64,000 nt of DNA from Enterobacteriaceae bacterium UBA7338. Lineage in GTDB: Bacteria > Pseudomonadota > Gammaproteobacteria > Enterobacterales > Enterobacteriaceae. Under the pieces are notes generated by a model. It was not told the DNA's origin. It saw nothing but the letters and a program-made list of their open reading frames with translations, and did no database searches. Positions 44,534-52,367 of the stretch are shown here, in pieces. Position 1 is the first letter of the stretch, and every line of letters begins with the position of its first letter. Both the position numbers and the translations under genes were made by a program. The stretch covers positions 550,389 through 614,388 of the forward strand of contig DKPJ01000011.1 in NCBI GenBank assembly GCA_002480085.1. The letters are read 5' to 3'.

Positions 44534-45601
44534 ATGACTACATCATCTGCTCTTGACCACTATCGCCTGCTGGGCCGTTCTGGATTACGTGTTTCACCGC
44601 TTTCGCTGGGCACCATGACCTTTGGCTCGGACTGGGGATGGGGCGCGGATGACGCGGAAGCGCAACGCATCTTTGATGCCTATGTTGAACGCGGCGGCAA
44701 CTTTATCGACACGGCGGTCAACTATACCAACGGCAGCGCGGAGAAGATCCTTGGACGGATGATCAAGGCGAAGCGTGACCGCATCGTGCTGGCCACCAAG
44801 TTCACCATGTCCCGGGAGGCGGGTAACCCTAATGCAGGGGGAAACCATCGTTACAACCTGGTGCGATCCGTTGAGACCAGCCTGCGCCAGCTTGATACGG
44901 ACCGCATCGATCTGCTCTATCTGCACGCATGGGATTTTACCACCTCGCCGGAAGAGGTGGTGCGCGCGCTCGACGATCTGGTTCGCGATGGCAAAATTCT
45001 CTACCTGGGTATCTGTAACACACCCGCATGGCGTATCGCTCAGATGCAGACGCTCGCTGACCTACGCGGCTGGTCGCCTTTTGTCGCATTGCAGATTGAG
45101 TACAGCCTGGTTGAGCGAACGGTAGAGCACGAACTGATCCCGATGGCGCAGGCGATGGGGCTTGGCGTCCTGCCATGGTCGCCGCTTGGCGGCGGGATCC
45201 TCACCGGGAAATACAGCCGGGCCGATCTCTCGGATGAGAACGGTGCCGACGTGGCCTCTACGCGTAAGGGGATCATCGCCTCGACCGGCCACCTTAACGA
45301 GCGTGCGCTGGCCATCGCGGAGGTGGTGAGCAGCATCGCCCATGAGAGCGGGGCGTCATCGTCACAAATTGCGCTGGCGTGGACGCTAGGTAATTCCGCT
45401 GTCGCCTCCACCATTATGGGGGCTCGTACCGTCGCGCAGGCCGAGGACAATTTTGCTGCGCTTGAGATCGCACTCACCGATGAGCAGCTCCAGCGTCTGG
45501 AGGAAGCCAGTGCCATTGATCCTATCTTCCCGGCGCGCTTTATCTCCCGACCAATGGCGCAGCAGCTGATCACCGGCGGGGCGGCCGTCAGGGGGCGTTA
45601 G
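44534..45601 (+). CDS. Aldo/keto reductase
   Basis: A 355-residue NADPH-dependent aldo/keto reductase of the YghZ/Gpr-like group. The catalytic residues are visible: Asp in FIDTAVNYTNGSAE (Asp/Tyr), Lys in LATKFTMS, His in DLLYLHAWD. The ATG follows TAGGAG. The divergent AraC gene probably regulates it. Substrate unknown. Confidence 0.87.
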   Translation: MTTSSALDHYRLLGRSGLRVSPLSLGTMTFGSDWGWGADDAEAQRIFDAYVERGGNFIDTAVNYTNGSAEKILGRMIKAKRDRIVLATKFTMSREAGNPNAGGNHRYNLVRSVETSLRQLDTDRIDLLYLHAWDFTTSPEEVVRALDDLVRDGKILYLGICNTPAWRIAQMQTLADLRGWSPFVALQIEYSLVERTVEHELIPMAQAMGLGVLPWSPLGGGILTGKYSRADLSDENGADVASTRKGIIASTGHLNERALAIAEVVSSIAHESGASSSQIALAWTLGNSAVASTIMGARTVAQAEDNFAALEIALTDEQLQRLEEASAIDPIFPARFISRPMAQQLITGGAAVRGR

Positions 45602-45618
45602 TTACCTGTTGCTCAGTT

Positions 45619-45653
45619 ATGTAGGCTGGGCAAGCGTAGCGCCGCCCGGCATT
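45619..45653. repeat. REP element
   Basis: TGTAGGCTGGGCAAGCGTAG then CGCCGCCCGGCAT, a single REP unit after the aldo/keto reductase. Confidence 0.75.
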
Positions 45654-45737
45654 ACATATGGTATAAACGGATACAGGGATAGAGAGCCCTACAACAAGGA
45701 GAAGTGATGAATCGCTAGTTACGTTTCTACCGAACTC

Positions 45738-46259
45738 TTAACGATGATTCAGTTTATACATATAGGTTGTGGCATCCAGTCGTCCTTCAATGGACTCTGC
45801 ATAGGCGGGGATCTCACCGGCAACCTGCCAGCCTAAGGAGAGATACAGCTGGCTTGCCACATCGCCGCTGCGCGTATCCAGAACCAGCAGAGTAATGCCT
45901 TTATCCCATGCGTGTTGCTCAGCCAGCTTCATGAGCTGGCGGGCAATGCCCCGCTGGCGGGCGGCAGGGTGCACCAGCAGCTTACAGATTTCGGCGCGAT
46001 GGCGGCCATTAGGCTTACCGCAGTAGTCGATCATCACGGTGGCGACGACAGTGTCGTTCTCACGTGCAACTAGCAGGTCGCACTCATGGCTTGCAAGGCT
46101 GTCAACTGTGCCCTGCCAATAACGGTCTATCGCAGCGCGGTCTGCCGGGTCGGTATAACCCACGCTGGCGCCGTCGGCGACGCAGGCCTGAAGAACATCC
46201 CCTAACTCTGCTAAAACCTGCTGGGCCTGTACTGCGCTAAGCTGTTTATAATCAATCAT
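45738..46259 (-). CDS. GNAT-family N-acetyltransferase
   Basis: A 173-residue acetyltransferase with the acetyl-CoA loop HPAARQRGIARQLM near residues 99-112 and a VLDTRSGDVASQLYLSLGW block. Substrate unknown. It is 12 nt downstream of the winged-helix regulator gene on the same strand and is probably co-transcribed. Confidence 0.83.
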   Translation of the reverse strand: MIDYKQLSAVQAQQVLAELGDVLQACVADGASVGYTDPADRAAIDRYWQGTVDSLASHECDLLVARENDTVVATVMIDYCGKPNGRHRAEICKLLVHPAARQRGIARQLMKLAEQHAWDKGITLLVLDTRSGDVASQLYLSLGWQVAGEIPAYAESIEGRLDATTYMYKLNHR

Positions 46260-46271
46260 TATCTTTTTGCC

Positions 46272-46817
46272 TCACAGTGATGCCGCCGCCCGGGCGGCAG
46301 TGTCATACAGGGAAGAGATGGCGCGGAGCAGCTGCGCGGTCTCACCGATAGACGCCCCCGAGATGCCGCTTTCCGCATGGATAGTGATAAGGCAAGCTTC
46401 ACGTACATCGCGGTATTTCATGCATAGCGCTTTGCCTTCCTCTGTCGTTGAGAAATAGAGCTCTTTACCGACTTTTTCACTCGTCACGTAGCCCGCTTTG
46501 ACCAGCTTTTTCAACGCGTAGGTCACCACATGGGTATCTTCAACGTTAAGGACGAAACAGATATCGGCCAGCTTCTTCTTACGGTTGCGATGATTCACAT
46601 GATGCAGAAGCGAGACGTCGAAGGCACCCATATCGGGTTCACCGGCGGCGGTCATGCAGCGCACCATCCATTTATTGAACGCGTTGCTGGTCATGATCAG
46701 CGCGTATTCCAGCTCCGATAACTCTGCACAGCGCTCAGACACCAGGTGGCGGGAAGAGACGATCCGGCCATCCGTTATATCGTCGTGGTTTGATGAAGCA
46801 CGTTTTTTTAAGGTCAT
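46272..46817 (-). CDS. MarR-like winged-helix regulator
   Basis: A 181-residue protein with a MarR-type winged helix in its middle (about residues 70-135: KKKLADICFVLNVEDTHVVT, then KLVKAGYVTSEKVGKELYFS). It is divergent from the DUF969/DUF979 genes, with nested palindromes between them. I chose the ATG MTLKKR; the frame runs 22 codons further. Effector unknown. Confidence 0.78.
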   Translation of the reverse strand: MTLKKRASSNHDDITDGRIVSSRHLVSERCAELSELEYALIMTSNAFNKWMVRCMTAAGEPDMGAFDVSLLHHVNHRNRKKKLADICFVLNVEDTHVVTYALKKLVKAGYVTSEKVGKELYFSTTEEGKALCMKYRDVREACLITIHAESGISGASIGETAQLLRAISSLYDTAARAAASL

Positions 46818-46852
46818 GACGTTCCTTACGGGAGTGTGACTCTTAGCCAAAA

Positions 46853-46905
46853 ATGTAAACTCGAATCGATAAAATAAGAACATTTTATTGATAAATTGTT
46901 TACAT
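46853..46905. promoter_or_regulatory. Nested inverted repeats, probable operator
   Basis: The outer arms ATGTAAAC (46853-46860) and GTTTACAT (46898-46905) are perfect. The inner arms TCGATAAAAT and ATTTTATTGA have one mismatch. They sit just upstream of the winged-helix regulator and face the DUF969 operon. The remaining 160 bp before DUF969 shows no gene. Confidence 0.55.
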
Positions 46906-47064
46906 GTTTTTGTGGTTCAGATATAGCTTTTTAGTGCTGGTTCTGTGGAGCCAGGCGCAAAACACAACATCGCTCGCCGTAATGCATCACGCTTCGTCCT
47001 GACACGAAGTATTAAAAAAATAGCCGTCGGCGCGCAACACTCACTTTGGATAGGGTAAACGTTT

Positions 47065-47787
47065 ATGGACGGTTCGACATTATTGCCGCTGATTGGGATA
47101 CCCATCGTGGTTATCGGCTTTGCACTACGCTTCAACCCGCTGCTGGTGGTGGTGGTGGCAGGGCTGGCGACGGGTCTGCTGGTGGGCATGGATTTTGGTA
47201 TGTTGCTGGAGACCTTTGGCGAAAAGTTCGTTAATAGTCGCTCGCTGGCAACCTTTATCCTGATCCTGCCGGTCATTGGTCTGCTGGAATATTACGGGCT
47301 TAAAGAGCGTGCTCAGGCCTGGGTAGCGAAGATCGCCAGTGCCACCTCGGCACGTATTCTGATGCTCTACTTTGTGGCGCGTGAAGGGACGGCGGCACTG
47401 GGACTGATGTCGCTTGGCGGTCATGCTCAGACGGTACGTCCGCTGCTTGCGCCGATGGCTGAAGGGGCGGCGCTGAATGAATATGGCGATCTGCCGCAGC
47501 ATATCCGCGACAAAATCAAAGCGCATGCCGCCGCGTGCGACAACATTGCGGTCTTCTTTGGGGAGGATATCTTTATCGCCTTTGGGGCAGTGCTGCTGAT
47601 TGACGCCTTCCTGAAGGAGAGCGGTATCGAAGGAATTGAACCGCTGCATATCGGTCTGTGGGCCATTCCAACCGCCATCGCGGCATTGGTTATTCATATG
47701 ACGCGTCTGCTGCGCCTCGATGCGAGCATTCGTCGCGACGTAATGGCCTGGCGAGCCGAGCAGGGTACTCAGGAGATCGCACCATGA
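47065..47787 (+). CDS. DUF969-family membrane protein
   Basis: A 240-residue inner-membrane protein with about six membrane segments. DUF969 proteins are paired with DUF979 partners and are thought to form a two-part permease; in Firmicutes such pairs often adjoin pyrrolidone-carboxylate peptidase genes. The stop codon overlaps the next start (ATGA), indicating translational coupling. Confidence 0.85.
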   Translation: MDGSTLLPLIGIPIVVIGFALRFNPLLVVVVAGLATGLLVGMDFGMLLETFGEKFVNSRSLATFILILPVIGLLEYYGLKERAQAWVAKIASATSARILMLYFVAREGTAALGLMSLGGHAQTVRPLLAPMAEGAALNEYGDLPQHIRDKIKAHAAACDNIAVFFGEDIFIAFGAVLLIDAFLKESGIEGIEPLHIGLWAIPTAIAALVIHMTRLLRLDASIRRDVMAWRAEQGTQEIAP

Positions 47788-48770
47788 TGACGTTTATCAC
47801 TATTAACCGCGTGTACTACCTGATTGGTTTCGTTGTGATGCTGCTGGTGGTGATGACCCTGCGGGATCGGGCCAATCCCAAGCGCTTTACCACCGCGCTG
47901 TTCTGGTTTTTGTTCGGTGGGATCTTCCTGTTTGGCGACCTCATGGTGCAGGAGCTGGGCAAGTCTCTGGCGTACCGGATCATTGGCGGCTGCGTCATTC
48001 TCATTGCCTTGCTGGCAGGTTTTGGGCTGGTGGGTAAAGGGCACTATAAAATGTCCACCGAGTCTGAACGCGTCGCCTCGTCAAATCGGCTGAAAAACTG
48101 GCTGTTCCTGCCAGCGCTGATGATCCCGGTGGTGACCGTAATCGGCACCTTGTTCCTGAAAGGTGTTTCTGTGGGTGGGGTCTACCTGCTTGACCAGAAA
48201 CAGCTCACGCTCGCGGCCCTGTGCGTGGCGTGCGTTGCCGCGATCCTCACCGGCTGGTGGCTGACGAAGGGGACGCCGCTGCATGCGGTCCGCCAGTCTC
48301 GACGCCTTGTTGATACCATCGGCTGGGCGGTGATCCTGCCGCAGATGCTTGCCATGCTGGGCGGCGTGTTTGTGGTGGCGAATACCGGCGAATCGGTGCA
48401 GAAGGTGGTCAGCCTGTTTGTGAACCCGGATAGCCGTTTCATGCTGGTAGTGATCTACTGCGTAGGTATGGCGCTCTTCACGATGATCATGGGCAACGCC
48501 TTTGCGGCTTTCCCGGTGCTGAGTGCGGGTATCGCCTTGCCATTCCTGATCAACGTACACCACGGTAACCCGGCTCCGCTGCTGGCGATTGGCATGTACG
48601 CGGGCTATTGCGGCACCCTGATGACGCCGATGGCCGCCAATTTCAATATCGTTCCTGCCGCATTGCTGGAGCTTAAAGATAAGTACCAGGTGATCAAAAT
48701 CCAGATCCCGACCGCGCTAACCCTGCTGGTGGTTAACGTGTTCTTAATGTATTTCCTCGTATTTCGCTAA
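47784..48770 (+). CDS. DUF979-family membrane protein
   Basis: A 328-residue inner-membrane protein with about nine membrane segments, the usual partner of DUF969. The start (MMTFITINRV) overlaps the DUF969 stop by 4 nt. The conserved GNAFAAFPVLSAGIALPFLI block resembles secondary transporters. The transported compound is unknown. Confidence 0.85.
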   Translation: MMTFITINRVYYLIGFVVMLLVVMTLRDRANPKRFTTALFWFLFGGIFLFGDLMVQELGKSLAYRIIGGCVILIALLAGFGLVGKGHYKMSTESERVASSNRLKNWLFLPALMIPVVTVIGTLFLKGVSVGGVYLLDQKQLTLAALCVACVAAILTGWWLTKGTPLHAVRQSRRLVDTIGWAVILPQMLAMLGGVFVVANTGESVQKVVSLFVNPDSRFMLVVIYCVGMALFTMIMGNAFAAFPVLSAGIALPFLINVHHGNPAPLLAIGMYAGYCGTLMTPMAANFNIVPAALLELKDKYQVIKIQIPTALTLLVVNVFLMYFLVFR

Positions 48771-48796
48771 GCGTAGCAATGACTTAAGGAGCTGTT

Positions 48797-49792
48797 ATGG
48801 AACTCACTCAACATCAGGCAGACGCGTTTGCCAGAATGCCATTGACCTATTTGCGCCAGGAGTACCCGAACCACATCATGCATCTGCTTAATGACGATGG
48901 AGACGTATTGCCGCCCCGCGAGCTGCATCCCATTTTCTACGGCTGTTTCGACTGGCACTCGGCGGTGCATGGCTACTGGCTGCTGCTGCGTTGCGTACGC
49001 CTCTATCCTGAGCTGCCGTGCCGGGACGAGATTGTCGCGCTATTTGATGAACACATGACGGAAGAGAAGGTTGCGCAGGAGCTGGCCTATTTTAACGCAC
49101 CGTTTCGCGCCTCTTTTGAGCGTCCTTACGGGTACGGCTGGTTGCTGGCGCTGGCTCAGGAGCTGGAGCAATCCGCTTTACCCGAGGCTGCGGGCTGGTA
49201 TCAGACGCTTCAGCCATTAACGCAGGATATTCGCGGCAGGCTGATGGATTATCTCAGTAAGTTAACCTACCCGATTCGGGTCGGTACCCATTACAACACC
49301 GCTTTTGCGCTGGCGCTGGGGCTGGACTATGCCCGCGCCGTGGAGGATGACGCGCTTGAGCAATCGATTGTGGCAGCGGCAAACCGATTCTATCTCTCTG
49401 ACACGCGCTATCCGGCTCACTATGAGCCAGGCGGGGACGAGTATATTTCCGGAGCGCTCACGGAAGCACTGCTGATGAGCAAGGTAGCGGATCGTTTCCC
49501 AGCCTGGTTCGATGCGTTTCTTCCTGACGTGGACGCGGTGTCTGCGCTGATGAACCCGGCGGAGGTGAGCGACCGTACCGATCCCAAAATTGCCCACCTT
49601 GATGGTTTAAACCTCAGCCGCGCCTGGTGCATGAAGCATATTGCGCAAGCGTTACCGGAAAATCATGTGGCGCAGCAGGCGCTGAGCGAGGCGGTGGAGC
49701 GCCATCTTGCTGCCAGCGTCGAGCATGTGGTAGGGAGCCACTACAGCGGTGGACACTGGCTGGCCAGCTTCGCGCTGCTGGCGCTGGAGTAA
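48797..49792 (+). CDS. DUF2891-family protein
   Basis: A 331-residue soluble protein with blocks HPIFYGCFDWHSAVHGYWLL and RVGTHYNTAFALALGLDYAR, typical of DUF2891. It looks like an alpha-helical (alpha/alpha) barrel-like enzyme, but no reaction is known. The ATG follows AAGGAG. Third gene of the DUF969 operon, so it probably acts on what the permease imports. Confidence 0.82.
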   Translation: MELTQHQADAFARMPLTYLRQEYPNHIMHLLNDDGDVLPPRELHPIFYGCFDWHSAVHGYWLLLRCVRLYPELPCRDEIVALFDEHMTEEKVAQELAYFNAPFRASFERPYGYGWLLALAQELEQSALPEAAGWYQTLQPLTQDIRGRLMDYLSKLTYPIRVGTHYNTAFALALGLDYARAVEDDALEQSIVAAANRFYLSDTRYPAHYEPGGDEYISGALTEALLMSKVADRFPAWFDAFLPDVDAVSALMNPAEVSDRTDPKIAHLDGLNLSRAWCMKHIAQALPENHVAQQALSEAVERHLAASVEHVVGSHYSGGHWLASFALLALE

Positions 49793-49796
49793 GTGA

Positions 49797-49804
49797 GGGA
49801 AGGG
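49797..49804 (+). other. KOPS (FtsK orienting sequence), left of dif
   Basis: GGGAAGGG matches GGGNAGGG on the plus strand, pointing right towards dif. Further plus-strand copies lie at 25198, 34200 and 44302. FtsK reads these to move DNA towards dif. Confidence 0.6.
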
Positions 49805-49828
49805 TGCAGCGCTATCTGGCGCTGCACC
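49803..49828 (+). terminator. Hairpin after DUF2891
   Basis: GGTGCAGCGC, loop TATCTG, GCGCTGCACC, a perfect 10-bp stem just past the stop codon. Only a weak T/A-rich tail follows. Confidence 0.6.
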
Positions 49829-49849
49829 TATATATCCAGATATAAAGCT

Positions 49850-50188
49850 TTATAGCATTGAACCTCTGTGGTCCGGTGCAGATGCCTGTCGTTTTTCCTG
49901 CGCCAGTGTGGGGCCAAAATCGGCGTAGCGTTCACGGATGATATTCAGGGCCTGATCAGTCAATGATGCGGGAAGCAGGCGATTTCCGGTGCGACCACGA
50001 CTCTGGTTATTCATGCCCAGTGGCCCGGACTGACGATAACGTTTCAGCAGACGGCTGCAATGGCGCGGCGTGATACCGAGCATTTCGGCTGCCTGACCAG
50101 GACGCAGGTTGCGGTCGATGACATCCTGAAGGATTTTGAGGCGGTTGATTTCTTTCACGGTGAACATCCCGGTGTCATGTACAGACAT
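49850..50188 (-). pseudogene. Truncated ISNCY (IS1202-type) transposase
   Basis: The first 112 residues of a transposase: MSVHDTGMFTVKEINRLKIL, then a helix-turn-helix (RPGQAAEMLGITPRHCSRLL) and SRGRTGNRLLPASLTDQALN. Homology stops after FGPTLAQEK, and the DDE catalytic domain is absent; the last 13 residues are unrelated. The start ATG follows GATGAGGAG. It is an inactive remnant about 190 bp from dif. Confidence 0.85.
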
Positions 50189-50324
50189 AGAAAACTCCTC
50201 ATCAGGAAAAGTGAGTCGTTGTCTAGTCAAGCAGCTTTGAAACTATAACCCGGACATTCCTAATCAGGAAAAGTGAGTCGTTGTCTAGTCAAGCAGCTTT
50301 GAAACTATAACCCGGACATTCCTA
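50188..50324. mobile_element. IS left-end remnant
   Basis: The non-coding end of the ISNCY element upstream of its transposase start. It contains the duplicated 62-bp unit. On the minus strand the end reads TTAGGAATGTCCGGGTTA, a candidate terminal sequence. The opposite IS end is not visible. Confidence 0.55.
50201..50324. repeat. Identical 62-bp tandem duplication
   Basis: 50201-50262 is repeated exactly at 50263-50324 (both run from ATCAGGAAAAGTGAG to GGACATTCCTA). The copies carry no mismatch, so the duplication is recent or maintained. It lies at the end of the IS remnant, 51 bp from dif. Confidence 0.95.
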
Positions 50325-50374
50325 ATAAATGAATGAGCCACAAATAGACATTAGCATTAAGCCCCCACAACCTA

Positions 50375-50402
50375 AGTGCGCATAATGTATATTATGTTAA
50401 AT
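50375..50402 (+). other. dif: dif, XerCD chromosome dimer resolution site
   Basis: XerC arm AGTGCGCATAA, central TGTATA, XerD arm TTATGTTAAAT. This equals the E. coli dif sequence except for the first base (A instead of G). The intergenic stretch 50325-50556 holds dif and no gene. KOPS octamers on both sides point towards it. Confidence 0.95.
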
Positions 50403-50556
50403 TGCGCATTGGGTTCCTACAGGCTGCTTACCCCATCTCAGTTAATTCTTTAGAATCAGCATTGTTCCCCTTCTCTTCGGTAGCCCAACATGACTATCAT
50501 CTCCTTTCTTTGTCTTTACCCGGACAAACCATAACGACAAGCCTGAGGAGAGATCT

Positions 50557-51180
50557 ATGTCGAACGATCCAAAAGTTATTGATATTACCGTTCTCGCACA
50601 ACAGCTCAACGCTATCGCCCAGACTGGACTCACCTATGCAAAAGATGTCTTCGATCGTGAACGTTATGAAACCCTTCAGCAAATGGCCGTTGAGCTAATC
50701 GGCTCCCGCTTTGACATTAACGCTGAGACGTGGAATCACGTTTCCGAAGTTGGTTACGCAACGCCGAAAACGGATGTTCGCGCGTTCATCCTTCGCGAAG
50801 GCAAAGTTCTGATGGTTCGCGAAGCTGACGACGGATTGTGGAGTTTGCCTGGCGGTTGGGCCGACGTTGGTGACTCGCCATCTATCGCCGTGAGCCGCGA
50901 AGTTAAAGAAGAGACCGGGTTCAGCGTAAAAGTGACAAAACTGCTGGGCGTTTGGGATCGCAACCTTAATGGCCATCCACCCTACCCCTGGCACGTTTAC
51001 AAGCATATCTTCCTGTGCGAAGAGATCGGCGGAAGCCTGGCCTTAAGCCACGAATCCACCGATATTGGCTTTTTCGACATTAACGAGCTGCCGGAGCTGT
51101 CGCTGACAAGGATCGTTCCTGAACAGATAAAAGTGAGCATGAAGATCGCCACGTCAGAACGGCCGGCCTGGTTCGATTAA
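50557..51180 (+). CDS. Nudix hydrolase with N-terminal helical domain
   Basis: A 207-residue protein with an N-terminal helical domain (residues 10-60, LNAIAQTGLTYAKDVFDRER) typical of YjhB-like ADP-ribose/nucleoside-diphosphate hydrolases. A full Nudix box follows (GWADVGDSPSIAVSREVKEE then TGF, near residues 107-129). Substrate not known. It is the first gene right of dif, and its ribosome site is GAGGAGAG. Confidence 0.85.
   Translation: MSNDPKVIDITVLAQQLNAIAQTGLTYAKDVFDRERYETLQQMAVELIGSRFDINAETWNHVSEVGYATPKTDVRAFILREGKVLMVREADDGLWSLPGGWADVGDSPSIAVSREVKEETGFSVKVTKLLGVWDRNLNGHPPYPWHVYKHIFLCEEIGGSLALSHESTDIGFFDINELPELSLTRIVPEQIKVSMKIATSERPAWFD
50980..50987 (-). other. KOPS, right of dif
   Basis: CCCTACCC on the plus strand is GGGTAGGG on the minus strand and points left, towards dif. 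A second minus-strand copy is at 55555-55562. Confidence 0.6.
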
Positions 51181-51340
51181 ACAATGCTTACGGCATTTCA
51201 CGCATTGCCGCCCGTATAACTGCAACCCACAGAACACAGTCCACTCCGGACGCTGCGTTGTGGGTCTGCTACTTTCTTCGCAGAGGGTGCAAAACTTACA
51301 CCTTTCACAGCAAAATGTGCACGAAATAAACTGGCATTAG

Positions 51341-51367
51341 TTGACATCATAGTAAGGCATTTACAAT
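51341..51367 (+). promoter_or_regulatory. Possible promoter of the glycan cassette
   Basis: TTGACA at 51341-51346 and TACAAT at 51362-51367 with a 15-nt spacer, which is short for sigma-70. It lies about 50 bp upstream of the cassette start. The rest of 51181-51419 shows no convincing gene. Confidence 0.35.
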
Positions 51368-51419
51368 TTTTATGAATCCATTGGTAAATTAAATAAAGAG
51401 TATCAAGGGAGAGGGTTAA

Positions 51420-52367
51420 ATGTCTAAAGTTGTTATTAATCATGTGCTTTCAAATAATGTCAAAAGTATGATTTTTGAAAGCATATTAAATTACCACCAT
51501 AAATACAGTGATAAGTTCCATCAAATCATTACCTCCGTGAAGCCAGTCGATAATGCAGATGTTTATGTCTATCATCGCCCGCACCTGGAGCACAAACTTA
51601 CAGGGAACTCGATTGCAATTGTTCATCATGATCTCAATGAGTTTGAATCATGTTTCAGACTAGAACGATTTATATCTCGATATCGCGAAGCTAAATATGT
51701 TGTATGTCTTAACCATACGCAAGAAAGTATTTTGCAGGGTAACGGGTTGACGAATATTAAACTGATACCGCACGGGTATAATGATGATATTTTTAAAGCA
51801 ATGGTCTCACCAAAAAAAGTCCATGATAATGGCAAAATAACGCTCGGCATTTTATCCAGACACTATCCTCGTGGAGTCAAGGGTGAATCATCCGTTATTG
51901 AAATAGCAAAGCGATTACCTATCACTGATTTTAAATTCATTTTGATTGGTGAAGGGAGAGATATCCTTAATTCAAAACTCATGAGTCTTGGTTTCGATAG
52001 TGAGTTTATTAACTTTTTGCCTTACTATCAATACGCGGATGTTTACCACAGAATTGATTTCTTGTTAATAACCAGTTTCTATGAAGGGGGACCAGCAAGC
52101 ATTCCTGAGGCTATTGTAACAGGGACTCCGGTGATCACAACCCCAGTAGGTATGGCAAACGATCTCATTTCACATAATTATAATGGCGTCATTCTTTCTG
52201 GAACGTATGACAATTACGCCCAGTCGATCATAAGAAGTTGCTCTGCGAGAACATATAACCAGCTGGCTGTAAATACATTATTAACCAAAAAGCACGTGCT
52301 GACATGGAAAAATGTCGTAAATCAGTATTCTGAAATGTATGAGGGTATTTTAAATGAGCGGAAATAA
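51420..52367 (+). CDS. GT4-type glycosyltransferase (AT-rich)
   Basis: A 315-residue glycosyltransferase of the GT-B fold. The nucleotide-sugar binding motif FYEGGPASIPEAIVTGTPVI (near residues 220-239) is characteristic of GT4, and an earlier LIGEGRD turn is at about residue 178. There are no membrane segments. Base and codon use (many ATA, AGA, TTA) is far more AT-rich than the neighbours, indicating transfer. It overlaps the next gene by 14 nt. Confidence 0.8.
   Translation: MSKVVINHVLSNNVKSMIFESILNYHHKYSDKFHQIITSVKPVDNADVYVYHRPHLEHKLTGNSIAIVHHDLNEFESCFRLERFISRYREAKYVVCLNHTQESILQGNGLTNIKLIPHGYNDDIFKAMVSPKKVHDNGKITLGILSRHYPRGVKGESSVIEIAKRLPITDFKFILIGEGRDILNSKLMSLGFDSEFINFLPYYQYADVYHRIDFLLITSFYEGGPASIPEAIVTGTPVITTPVGMANDLISHNYNGVILSGTYDNYAQSIIRSCSARTYNQLAVNTLLTKKHVLTWKNVVNQYSEMYEGILNERK

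Noticed and set aside
51198..51443. 81-residue minus-strand frame
   Set aside because: It overlaps the start of the glycosyltransferase gene, has no clear ribosome site, and its sequence shows no domain. The region is treated as intergenic.
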